A DNA stretch of 11,531 bases from Oscillospiraceae bacterium (GCA_902782985.1 CACZPC010000198.1:1-11531), one strand, 5' to 3'. Positions 1 to 7,609 are shown, numbered from the stretch's first letter. The notes: generated by a model from the sequence alone, not told the origin. Program-made: numbers and translations.

Positions 1-1361
1 CCGAGAGCATATCTGTAGGAGTGAAGTACCATCTTGGGATAACCCGTAGTACCTGAGGAGAAGAACATTACCATGGGATCGTCTCCGCATGCAGCATCTT
101 CGGGTCTCTCGAATACATCGGAGAATGCCTCGAACTCCTTATTAAAGTCTCTCCAGCCCTCTCGGCAGCCGTTGACCATAACGAAGGTATCCATTGTCTC
201 ACAGCTCTGAGCGGCCTTATATGCCTCATCTGCCGTATCGCCGTCGGCGGTACATATGATACCCTTACAGCCTGCAGCCTTGAAGCGGTAATCGAAGTCG
301 TGTTCACGAAGAAGATTGGTAGCGGGGATAGCTATTGCTCCGATCTTATGAAGAGCAAGGATGGAGAACCAGAACTGATAATGACGCTTAAGAACGAGCA
401 TTACCTTGTCGCCCTTCTTGATACCCAGGGATTTAAAGTAGTTCGCAGTCTTGTTGGAATACTTCTTCATCTCTTCGAAAGTATATCTGTGGTCCGTTAC
501 ACAGTCCTTATCGACCCACATCATGGCAGTCTTGTCGGGATTCTTTGCAGCGATGGCGTCAACGCAGTCGAATGCGAAGTTGAACTTCTTGACTTCATCT
601 TCAACGAATTCGATCTTGGAAAGGATACCCTGATCGTTAAGCTCTGTCTTAACATACTTTGCGTAAACGGGATCCTTAAGATCTGCAAGATCCACGTTGG
701 TTACGTTATCTGCTCTGTATTCGGTCTTGAATGTTGACTTATATGTCTCTCCCTTGGACCAGGCCTCGGGATTTAAGATGATGGCATAGAATTCGCAGTC
801 CTCTCCGCCGATGGCGAACTCACCGTGAGGCGTGGAGGAATCGAAGAAGATGGAATCACCGGGATTTAAGATCTCGACAGCATCTCCGATCATTACCTTA
901 AGAGTACCTCTTACGACGATATTCATCTCCTGTCCTACGTGTGTAACGAGCTCGTAGGGAGGATTGAGGGCTTCCTCGGAATAGGGGATTATTACTCTGA
1001 AGGGCTCGGCAAGCTTGCTCTTGAATCTGGAGCCGAGTCTTAAATACTTATATCCTTCTCTTCTGGCGATAGGACGTCCCTCGCCCTTTCTTGTGACTGC
1101 ATATGTGGTAAGAGCGGGCGCGGAACCTTCCATAAGTTCCGAGATCTCTACTCCGGCTACATTGGCAAGTTTGTATACGAAAGTGAAGTTGAAGTCCTTC
1201 TCACCGTTCTCGTACTTCTTATATTCTTCGGTGGTGATGCCGACCTTCTCGGCCATCTCCTCCTCAGTGAGGTTCATGTCGAGACGTATACCCTTAACAC
1301 GGTCTGCGACCTCGCGGATCTTGTCATCCATCTGTCCGTTGATCTTAAGATTCTCTGCCAT
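1..1361 (-). CDS. XRE-HTH / cupin / medium-chain acyl-CoA synthetase fusion (3' part missing)
   Basis: The reading frame is open from ATG at 1361 to the left edge (453 codons seen) and is preceded by a good ribosome site, AAAGGAG. Residues about 13-78 look like an XRE helix-turn-helix (the stretch LTEEEMAEKVGITTEEYKKY fits the two recognition helices). Residues about 105-200 look like a cupin barrel with H141, E145 and H179 as candidate metal or ligand residues and a conserved NPGDSIFF turn. From about 255 an AMP-forming acyl-CoA synthetase begins; the start FNFAFDCVDAIAAKNPD resembles the medium-chain (ACSM) branch, and SSGTTGYPK at 435-443 is the ATP-binding loop. The family activates carboxylic acids to acyl-adenylate and then acyl-CoA in the cytoplasm. 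XRE-cupin proteins are usually separate regulators, so an in-frame fusion suggests a synthetase that senses its substrate or binds DNA; that is inference. A T-box leader precedes it. The substrate cannot be read from what is visible, and the C-terminal domain lies outside the window. Confidence 0.88.
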   Translation of the reverse strand, partial: MAENLKINGQMDDKIREVADRVKGIRLDMNLTEEEMAEKVGITTEEYKKYENGEKDFNFTFVYKLANVAGVEISELMEGSAPALTTYAVTRKGEGRPIARREGYKYLRLGSRFKSKLAEPFRVIIPYSEEALNPPYELVTHVGQEMNIVVRGTLKVMIGDAVEILNPGDSIFFDSSTPHGEFAIGGEDCEFYAIILNPEAWSKGETYKSTFKTEYRADNVTNVDLADLKDPVYAKYVKTELNDQGILSKIEFVEDEVKKFNFAFDCVDAIAAKNPDKTAMMWVDKDCVTDHRYTFEEMKKYSNKTANYFKSLGIKKGDKVMLVLKRHYQFWFSILALHKIGAIAIPATNLLREHDFDYRFKAAGCKGIICTADGDTADEAYKAAQSCETMDTFVMVNGCREGWRDFNKEFEAFSDVFERPEDAACGDDPMVMFFSSGTTGYPKMVLHSYRYAL

Positions 1362-1422
1362 AGTTTCTTTCTCCTTTTGTTAATTCTCTTTACCCATAAG
1401 AAGTGCCCGAGTTTACTGCAAT

Positions 1423-1463
1423 AAAAAACGCCCCAAGCTTCCCTGTAGGAAGAACTTGAGACG
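1423..1463 (-). terminator. T-box-controlled intrinsic terminator
   Basis: On the minus strand CGTCTCAAG (1463-1455) pairs with CTTGGGGCG (1437-1429), with extra pairs towards the loop, and six U follow (1428-1423). It lies just after the TGGTACCGCG antiterminator bulge and before the start codon at 1361, which is the standard T-box arrangement. When tRNA is charged, transcription should stop here. Confidence 0.88.
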
Positions 1464-1715
1464 GAATATCCGCGGTACCACTCAACTTGCACTGACCCTG
1501 TAACAGATCAATACCTCTTATGGGTTCTGACAAACCCCTTGCCTTAACGCGGCTGCCTTCGGGTACAGTCTACAAGGTCTGATGACCGTTCGGTGTACCG
1601 GCTCGGAAGCGATAGTCGTATTGATAATTAAGGTTATCGGCTTGCAGCGACCGCCGACTCTCTGTGAACCCGAAGTATCTGACCTCTTCGTCATAGCCTT
1701 TACTATATCGAAACA
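1429..1715 (-). ncRNA. T-box riboswitch leader (tRNA-sensing)
   Basis: Read on the minus strand, the leader has the T-box parts in the right order. GACGAAGAGG opens Stem I (about 1692-1683), followed by AGATA in the place of the usual AGUA motif. CAGAGAG and then GGTCGCTGCAAGCC form the distal tRNA-elbow-binding part. The T-box bulge TGGTACCGCG lies at 1480-1471, then the terminator. GAGGTC (1686-1681) can pair with GACCTT (1579-1574), and TTCGG with CCGAA, leaving an internal loop that holds the specifier. AUC at 1583-1581 followed by A is my best reading (Ile); GUC at 1586-1584, also followed by A, is the alternative (Val). The base after UGG in the bulge is U, which calls for a tRNA with A at position 73, as expected for Ile, Val, Leu or Phe and not for Ser, Thr or Gly. 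The leader sits directly upstream of the acyl-CoA synthetase fusion on the same strand, with no other gene between. Low charging of the matching tRNA should allow read-through. Confidence 0.93.
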
Positions 1716-1721
1716 ATGTAG

Positions 1722-1750
1722 AGAATAATCTCAACTCGGGCAATTGTCAA
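1722..1750 (-). promoter_or_regulatory. Promoter of the T-box / acyl-CoA synthetase transcript
   Basis: TTGACA (1750-1745) is a perfect -35 box. It is followed by a 17-bp spacer and TATTCT (1727-1722) as the -10. This is a sigma-70/SigA-type promoter starting transcription near 1715, immediately upstream of Stem I of the T-box. Confidence 0.7.
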
Positions 1751-1811
1751 CACCCTTTTGAGGGGCAGTTAATAATTCGTTCACAGATTGCTCAAATTTT
1801 CAGGGGATATG

Positions 1812-1832
1812 TTTACATTATAAAGATGTAAA
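1812..1832. promoter_or_regulatory. Palindromic probable operator around a TATAAA box
   Basis: TTTACAT (1812-1818) and ATGTAAA (1826-1832) are perfect 7-bp inverted arms separated by 7 bp. The centre contains TATAAA (1819-1824), a plausible -10 box for the rightward SDR gene that starts 90 bp downstream. No convincing -35 box is visible at the right distance, which would suit an activated or atypical promoter. The geometry is that of a dimeric repressor or activator site, but I cannot name the regulator. The site lies in the divergent gap between the synthetase and SDR genes, so either could be affected. Confidence 0.4.
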
Positions 1833-1921
1833 TCCGCAGAGCACTACTTAAAATAGAGGTAATCATATCTTGTATGTTAGAAAACTATCATTATGAAGTG
1901 AAAATAATCGGGGGATGTGTT

Positions 1922-2899
1922 ATGTATCAGAAGTATTTGGTTACCGGTGCTTTAAGTCCGGTCGGTAAGCTCGTAACGGATATGCTCGTGGAGAGCGGTA
2001 ATTCGGTGAGGATCCTCGTATCGCCCGGAGCCGATGTCTCGGAATTCGAGAGCAAGGGCGTAGAGATCTTCGAGGGAGAAGTATTCGAGAAGGATTCCAT
2101 GAAGGATTTTTTCAAGCTCGAGGATCCGAGGCATTCCTGTCTTATCCATACAGAGGAGGTAGTATCGATCTCAGATAAGGTCAATATCGAGATGAGAAGG
2201 GTCAACTTTACGGGCACTCAGAATGTTGTGGATAATTGTGTCAAGACCAAGATCGGACGACTCGTATTCCTCGGTTCCGCTTACGCACTGAATCCCACGG
2301 CGAGTCTTGAGAATTCGGTTCTTCATTTCGACAGGAGAGCGGTAGAAGGCGAATATGCCAAGACCAAGGCAGAAGCAGGTGAGTATATCATCGAAAAGAT
2401 ATCCCTCAATAAGCTCAATGCCGTAATGCTCCTTCCCACGTTTATCATCGGTCCCGGATATACCGAGGATTCTGCGATCGGTCAGATCCTTAAGGGCTAT
2501 CTTGAGAAGGGTATCGCCACGGTCGACGGAGGTCATGCTTTCGTAGACGTAAGAGACGTAGCCACGGCTCTTCTTGCCATCTCGGAGAATGGTCAGGTCG
2601 GTGCATGCTATGTCCTTAACGGCGAATATAAGTCGACCGAGGAGTTCTTTAAGTCGGTAAAGGATATCAGCGGATCGACGATCGATGTTAAGAAAATGCC
2701 CAAGTGGATGATGGGTAAGTCGATGGGTAAGTTCGTTGATACTTATTATCGAGTTACGAAGAAAGATAATCCCAAGGAGGTATATGCGCTCTTCAGGAAC
2801 AGTCCTACTGCAGACTTCCCGAGTACGATCGCGGATATGATCCCCGATCTTCAGATCACGAGCGTATACGATTCCCTTAATGATGCATTGAATCAGTGA
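1922..2899 (+). CDS. Extended SDR / NAD(P)-dependent epimerase or dihydroflavonol-4-reductase-like protein
   Basis: The 325-residue protein starts at the ATG after GGGGGATGTGTT. A longer in-frame start at 1874 adds 16 residues that do not belong to the Rossmann fold and has only a distant purine stretch upstream. The N-terminus YLVTGALSPVGKLV is the dinucleotide-binding loop. The middle glycine of the usual TGxxGxxG is Ser12, so the loop reads TGxxSxxG. Ser119 in FLGSAYAL and Tyr145/Lys149 in EYAKTK fit the SDR catalytic residues, and HAFVDVRDVA near residues 210-220 is typical of the extended, DFR-like branch. Such enzymes reduce ketones or epimerise sugars with NAD(P)H in the cytoplasm; the substrate cannot be predicted. 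The gene stands alone between a divergent leader and a terminator, with a palindrome at its probable promoter. Confidence 0.88.
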   Translation: MYQKYLVTGALSPVGKLVTDMLVESGNSVRILVSPGADVSEFESKGVEIFEGEVFEKDSMKDFFKLEDPRHSCLIHTEEVVSISDKVNIEMRRVNFTGTQNVVDNCVKTKIGRLVFLGSAYALNPTASLENSVLHFDRRAVEGEYAKTKAEAGEYIIEKISLNKLNAVMLLPTFIIGPGYTEDSAIGQILKGYLEKGIATVDGGHAFVDVRDVATALLAISENGQVGACYVLNGEYKSTEEFFKSVKDISGSTIDVKKMPKWMMGKSMGKFVDTYYRVTKKDNPKEVYALFRNSPTADFPSTIADMIPDLQITSVYDSLNDALNQ

Positions 2900-2928
2900 T
2901 CACACAACATTATTCATATGGAGAGAAG

Positions 2929-2960
2929 ACACCCGAGCTCATTTGTTGAGCCGGGTGTTT
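2929..2960 (+). terminator. Intrinsic terminator after the SDR gene
   Basis: ACACCCGAGCTC pairs with GAGCCGGGTGT across the loop ATTTGTT, with one bulged A, followed by TTT CTATT. It lies 30 bp after the SDR stop codon and separates it from maf. Confidence 0.82.
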
Positions 2961-3023
2961 CTATTGAGTTTTACCCTTATATAAAGTATTTATCTTTAAA
3001 ATAAGGCAAGAAGTATTACTTCG

Positions 3024-3032
3024 TGGTATACT
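3024..3032 (+). promoter_or_regulatory. Extended -10 promoter for maf
   Basis: TGGTATACT is an extended -10 box (TG-n-TATACT) with no clear -35. Transcription would begin near 3039. The ATG at 3023 would then lie upstream of the transcript start, which argues for the maf start at 3056. Confidence 0.45.
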
Positions 3033-3055
3033 ATCTCAGTTCAAGGAGTCATTAC

Positions 3056-3667
3056 ATGCATTTGATACTGGCCAGTGCCTCGCCGAGAAGGCGGGAGCTG
3101 ATGCGCCTGATAACCGAAGAATTTGAGGTTATTACGGCTGATATAGATGAGAGGGAACTCGAGAGCAGTCTCGGGGATATCCCTGCCAAAGATGTATCCG
3201 AGAGGATCGCCAGAGCTAAGGCCGAGGCGGTATGGTCGACATTAAGTCCGTCCGATACGGAGGATGCAGTTGTCGTTGCCGCAGATACATCCGTTATCTC
3301 GGGTGACCGCATTATGGGAAAGCCGAAGGATAGGGCCGAAGCCGGACAGATGCTTACCGAACTGTCGGGGAAGATCCACAGCGTCGTTACAGGCGTATGG
3401 ATCATCAAAGATAATAAGGGTAAGGGCTTCAGCGAAGAGACTTTTGTTGAATTCTGTCCTCTTGACCGATTTCAGCAGGAGACTATAGAATCTTATATCT
3501 CAACGTCTGATCCTTATGACAAGGCAGGAGGCTACGGCATTCAAAACGGCGGAGCTCTGCTGGTGAAGCGGGTCAACGGAGATTATTTTAATGTGGTGGG
3601 TTTGCCGGTAATGGCACTTTCAAGAGAATTAGCGGCCCTGGAGGATGATAACAGATGCGAAGCTTGA
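3056..3667 (+). CDS. maf: Maf-family nucleoside triphosphate pyrophosphatase
   Basis: This 203-residue protein matches the family length and motifs: SASPRR at residues 7-12 (phosphate binding), AADT with the catalytic Asp77, GKPKD at 88-92, and DKAGGYGIQ at 155-163 followed by NVVGLP near the end. Maf proteins hydrolyse non-canonical or surplus nucleoside triphosphates (dTTP, UTP and modified bases) to monophosphate and pyrophosphate in the cytoplasm and are linked to septum control. The start at ATG 3056 is chosen because AAGGAG (3043-3048) lies 7 nt upstream and the protein then begins with the typical MHLILASASPRR; a start at 3023 would add 11 residues without a ribosome site. The gene overlaps the next one by 13 nt, so the two are probably co-translated. 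Confidence 0.95.
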   Translation: MHLILASASPRRRELMRLITEEFEVITADIDERELESSLGDIPAKDVSERIARAKAEAVWSTLSPSDTEDAVVVAADTSVISGDRIMGKPKDRAEAGQMLTELSGKIHSVVTGVWIIKDNKGKGFSEETFVEFCPLDRFQQETIESYISTSDPYDKAGGYGIQNGGALLVKRVNGDYFNVVGLPVMALSRELAALEDDNRCEA

Positions 3668-5793
3668 TAAAAGCTGATCATAAAGGCAGATATATCGACA
3701 TCATTTTTGTAGTCGGCATAATATTCGCCATACTTACGGCCATTGAGATCCGTTTCGGCGGTTATTTCTTCGTTCATGACGACAATCAGCAGTCTTATCT
3801 TTGTTTATATAAGCATACATTCGACGGATTAAAGCAGGGCACGCTCTCGCTTTATAATTTCCACCAGTTCATGGGCATCCCTTTCGTGGATGACGGTCAG
3901 TCCGGTGTATTCAATCCCGTTGTATACATCTCGGTTGGATTAAGTTACCTCTTTACCGGTCATGTCTTTGCGGCGATCGACATAATGACATATATCTGCC
4001 TCGGATTTGCCGGCATTACCATGTATATGCTTCTGTGTAAGCTCGGTGTCGGAAGAGCGGTATCGGTACTCGGAGGCGTGATCTGGGCGCTTAACAGCTT
4101 TACGATCAATATGGGAAAGGCGTGGATGATCACGACTCTTTTCACGGCTATATTCCCGCTGATGCTTTTCGGAAGCATCATCCTGATGTACAGAAGGGAC
4201 CTTAAGGGATATATCATTGCCGCACTCCCCCGTGTGTTCATGTACTATACGGGTCATCCCCAGTTCTTCGTCTATGCCGTATTATTTGAAGGCATTACGA
4301 TGCTCATTTACATTATCCTTATGAAGGGTAAGATCTCCGTTAAGTTCTTTGCGGCAGTCCGATACGGTCTGAGCTATATTCCCGTATGCATCCTGTGTCT
4401 TCCGCTGCTCTATATCCAGTACAGAGCTACCAGATACTCCGGTGCCCGTTCGGATCAGGTACCGTGGGGAGCATTCTTCCCGGGCAAGATGGAAGCTCTT
4501 GAGGTCCTTAAGGGACTTGTTGTACCGTGGAAGAAGAATGTCTATTACGGCGTGTGGACTAATTTCTGGAATATCAATGCCAACCTCGGTCATGTGGGAT
4601 ATATCGTTCTTTATGCATTCCTGCTGTTGCCTGTGATAGTAGTCGTAGCACTGGCGCATAAGAAGGGAAGGAAGCTCGTAAGGATCATTCCTTTTGTACC
4701 CGGAGCCGTTATCGCATTCTTCTGGGGTACGAGCGAGTCGTTCCTGAAGTTTATCTATCAGATCCCCATGCTCAACAGATTCAGGTTTCCGTTTAAGCTC
4801 ATCCTGATATTCGATTTTTTCATCATAGTTATCGGATGTATGCTGGTTCATATCGTAGCTGAATTCGTATTTAAGAATATGCCGAAGATCAGGAACGGAG
4901 CAGTTGCATTCCTTGTCTTTGTACAGGCCTGCAATTATCTGGTACTTTATCTTTTCTTCCCTGTTCCGCAGTACGGTATCAGAGGAGAGACGGATCTTCC
5001 CCATGAACCTCAGTATCTTAACGAAATGCGCGAGGGACGAATAGTAACGACCGGATATACGATGTATTTCGTCAACGGGTCTACAGTCCCGAAGGATTAT
5101 TATATCGATTCTCTCGGCTTCAATTATGCTACTCTCTACGGTGTGGATAACGTGCTGGGTTATTCGGTATTCCTTCCCGTAGAATTTTATGGGAATCTTA
5201 CGAGTCTCGGTATCGCATACTGCGAGAATGCATCTTTTGTCGGAATGCCACAGGGACTTGTCGATCTTATGAATCAGTATGGTGCCGAGTGGTATATCGT
5301 ACCCAAGGCTCACGGACAGCCTGAGATGTTCCCTCGATATGCTACTGCTCTGGCGGTGCATGGAATGAAGCCTGTTTATCAGACGGATACATGCTATATC
5401 TATAAGAATGAGGACCCGGTTCCTCTTGTTCACCCCGAGAGCGCATATAATGCCAATGAGACGGTCTCTTTTGTAGAGAATATCAATGATATCACTGCTC
5501 ATACAACGTCTGATTTCAAGGCTGATGATGTAGCATTTATCTACTCATATCTCTACAGACTTCATGCATATGTTGACGGCAGGGAAGTGGAGCTTCGTCA
5601 GGATGCCGACAGAACGCACCTTCTCATCGCGGTTCCGGACGGTGCCCATGAAGTCGTTCTCAGATATGAGGATGAGAGGCTTTGGCAGTGCTTCCTTATA
5701 ACAACTGCATCGATGACGATATTCTGTATCGGAATGTCTTTCTTTATCTCGAAGACGAGATTTATGACTGCACTTTATGAAGGAACCCTATAA
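3655..5793 (+). CDS. YfhO-like polytopic membrane protein, putative GT-C glycosyltransferase
   Basis: The 712-residue protein has a first membrane helix at about 13-33, then an extracytoplasmic loop with HDDNQQ (about 41-46) where GT-C enzymes carry an acidic catalytic motif. A series of about 10 further helices runs to about residue 430 and includes GHPQFFVYAVL and RFRFPFKLI, both reminiscent of the YfhO family. A soluble domain occupies about 440-675 and a final helix about 684-702. YfhO-type proteins are linked in Bacillus and relatives to glycosylation of teichoic acid or other wall polymers using lipid-linked sugars; whether this protein does so is inference. GGAGGA lies 8 nt before the ATG, inside the end of maf, which implies translational coupling. 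Its 3' end overlaps the converging GGDEF-EAL gene by 32 bp. Confidence 0.75.
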   Translation: MRSLIKADHKGRYIDIIFVVGIIFAILTAIEIRFGGYFFVHDDNQQSYLCLYKHTFDGLKQGTLSLYNFHQFMGIPFVDDGQSGVFNPVVYISVGLSYLFTGHVFAAIDIMTYICLGFAGITMYMLLCKLGVGRAVSVLGGVIWALNSFTINMGKAWMITTLFTAIFPLMLFGSIILMYRRDLKGYIIAALPRVFMYYTGHPQFFVYAVLFEGITMLIYIILMKGKISVKFFAAVRYGLSYIPVCILCLPLLYIQYRATRYSGARSDQVPWGAFFPGKMEALEVLKGLVVPWKKNVYYGVWTNFWNINANLGHVGYIVLYAFLLLPVIVVVALAHKKGRKLVRIIPFVPGAVIAFFWGTSESFLKFIYQIPMLNRFRFPFKLILIFDFFIIVIGCMLVHIVAEFVFKNMPKIRNGAVAFLVFVQACNYLVLYLFFPVPQYGIRGETDLPHEPQYLNEMREGRIVTTGYTMYFVNGSTVPKDYYIDSLGFNYATLYGVDNVLGYSVFLPVEFYGNLTSLGIAYCENASFVGMPQGLVDLMNQYGAEWYIVPKAHGQPEMFPRYATALAVHGMKPVYQTDTCYIYKNEDPVPLVHPESAYNANETVSFVENINDITAHTTSDFKADDVAFIYSYLYRLHAYVDGREVELRQDADRTHLLIAVPDGAHEVVLRYEDERLWQCFLITTASMTIFCIGMSFFISKTRFMTALYEGTL

Positions 5794-7609
5794 CCTTATC
5801 TTCCGTCATCGGATCGCATAAATGCTTTCCCTGGAAGAACTTACATCCGAAAGCTACAAGTGAATCGAACTGAGCCTTGCTTCCTACACCCGTAGCATCT
5901 ACGGGAATGTCGATCTCCGTAAGAAGTGAGATGATGGATGCTGTCAGTACACGCTCTGCAGAACCTTCCTTAAGACCGGAGGTGAAATGACCGTCAAGCT
6001 TTACGACTGATATCGGCAGGAGAGGGATATTATTGAGTGAAGAATATCCGCGGCCGAAGTTGTCGAGTGTCAGAGTGACTCCGGCAGAAGAGAAGTCATC
6101 AAGCATGGGCTGAATAGTCTGTACATTAGATATAAGGCTCTCTTCGGGAATGTCCAGGATCACGTTCTTGATATTAACGCCGATGGAGCGGGCGATCATC
6201 ATGAAATCTTCGAAGACCTTGCCGTTACGGAGCTGGTTGGATGATATATTGACGGTCATCGTCATATCGGGATAATCATCATTGATCTCCTTGAGCTTTG
6301 AAAGAGCCATATTCAAGGCCATTCTTCCGATCTCGTAGATATGACCCGATCTCTCGGCTGCAGCTATGAATTCGAAGTTGTTGACGATACCGTACTTTTT
6401 GCTGTTCCATCTTACGAAAGCCTCAAAGCCGTGGATCACCATCTCTCTGTCGAATACAGGCTGATAGACCATATAGATCTCATCATCGGCGATGGCGTTA
6501 TCCATTAATTCGGAGATCTTATTAAGAGGCATATTATCAAGACCTGCCGTCACGTCGATCCTGACATCGGAATGATATCTTACCTTATCGGAATCGGTCT
6601 TATATGCTTCATGCATGGCTGTCTCGGCGCATCCGAGCAGATCGCCCGGGAATCTGGCATCGTCCGGATATACGGCATAGCCTGCCCTTACTTTGCTTAA
6701 TACATGGCCGTTACTGTCACACATGGAATCCTCACCTGCGAAGCAAAGATCGTCTATATAAGCTGATATCTCGCTTTCGCTGAATGATTTCTGAGTTATA
6801 ACGACGAACTCCGTATTGGCTACTCGGCCGACCATGTCAAGAGGATCTGCACATTCTCTTATCCTGTGTGCCATACACTGGATGAAGAGGTCGAGCGATC
6901 TGTGCCCGAGGCTTCGGTTGAATACTTCATTATTGGAAGCTGATAAGTAGATAACGGTTATCTGACCCGGCATGAAATCATCCGAGATGTGAGACTGGGA
7001 GAAATTGATCCTGTCTTCGATAAGAGTATCCAGATGTTCTATCAGCTTTTCTCTGTCGGGGAGGGTCGTAAGAGGGTCCAGAGAAGCACTTTTTGACCTC
7101 TCGATCGACTTGGCAATATCGGGAGTATCCTTGATAGTATCGTGCTTTACGATGAGGCTGGTCCTTTTGACTGCCGCATCGGTAATGTAAGAAGTTTCAC
7201 TCTCGATCCTTCTTTTCTGTTCTTCGTCTATGCGTTGCCTTAATAAGGTCATCTTAGCGGCGACCCTGCGGGTAAATATCTGGAACGCTATGATGATGGC
7301 CATCGAGACACAGGCCACACCCAGCTGATAGAGGTATGCCGACTTAAGAGTCGACGAAAAAGCATATGAATAAATGATCAGCTGGAATATGTTAAAGACA
7401 AGGCTTACCATAAAGCCCGGAGTGCCGAGAGTTATATTCAGCAGAAAGATAACGATCAGTGAAGTGATCGATGCGAAAAGCTTTATCCCGGGAGCGGCAG
7501 ACATACTTTGAATGATCATCAGCCCGATAAAGGCGATGGTAAGAGCCGTCATGCTGAGGATGAAGCTCAGGCGTTTTTTGCAGAAGATGTTACCAATATC
7601 ATAATCCAT
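5762..7609 (-). CDS. Membrane-anchored GGDEF-EAL protein with degenerate active sites
   Basis: The 615-residue protein has about four membrane helices (about 14-34, 42-60, 66-86, 92-112), a charged coiled stretch (about 118-140), a GGDEF domain (about 175-345, starting DPLTTLPDRE) and an EAL domain (about 362-612). The GGDEF signature is VANTEF at 263-268, lacking both glycines and the aspartate, so cyclase activity is unlikely. In the EAL domain the signature is EAF (396-398), and Asn454 and Lys537 are kept, but DDFG has become DNFG (516-519) and the glutamate of AEGVE has become Thr573. Loss of these metal ligands makes phosphodiesterase activity doubtful. It may be a c-di-GMP receptor, a regulator by protein contact, or inactive in this pathway. 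Gene spacing to the HAD gene is 51 bp. The ribosome site is weak. Confidence 0.88.
   Translation of the reverse strand: MDYDIGNIFCKKRLSFILSMTALTIAFIGLMIIQSMSAAPGIKLFASITSLIVIFLLNITLGTPGFMVSLVFNIFQLIIYSYAFSSTLKSAYLYQLGVACVSMAIIIAFQIFTRRVAAKMTLLRQRIDEEQKRRIESETSYITDAAVKRTSLIVKHDTIKDTPDIAKSIERSKSASLDPLTTLPDREKLIEHLDTLIEDRINFSQSHISDDFMPGQITVIYLSASNNEVFNRSLGHRSLDLFIQCMAHRIRECADPLDMVGRVANTEFVVITQKSFSESEISAYIDDLCFAGEDSMCDSNGHVLSKVRAGYAVYPDDARFPGDLLGCAETAMHEAYKTDSDKVRYHSDVRIDVTAGLDNMPLNKISELMDNAIADDEIYMVYQPVFDREMVIHGFEAFVRWNSKKYGIVNNFEFIAAAERSGHIYEIGRMALNMALSKLKEINDDYPDMTMTVNISSNQLRNGKVFEDFMMIARSIGVNIKNVILDIPEESLISNVQTIQPMLDDFSSAGVTLTLDNFGRGYSSLNNIPLLPISVVKLDGHFTSGLKEGSAERVLTASIISLLTEIDIPVDATGVGSKAQFDSLVAFGCKFFQGKHLCDPMTEDKVIGFLHKVQS

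Noticed and set aside
300..737. 145-codon open frame on the plus strand
   Set aside because: It lies antisense inside the acyl-CoA synthetase fusion, whose minus-strand frame shows clear cupin and AMP-binding motifs; the plus frame shows no recognisable domain or ribosome site.
1274..1492. 72-codon minus-strand frame running from the T-box into the synthetase gene
   Set aside because: It crosses the T-box bulge, the terminator and the true start codon in another frame, and has no ribosome site.
4282..5502. 406-codon open frame on the minus strand
   Set aside because: It is antisense to the YfhO-like gene, which has a ribosome site, overlap with maf and clear membrane segments. The minus frame is rich in Arg, His and Ile without a domain, typical of a shadow frame.
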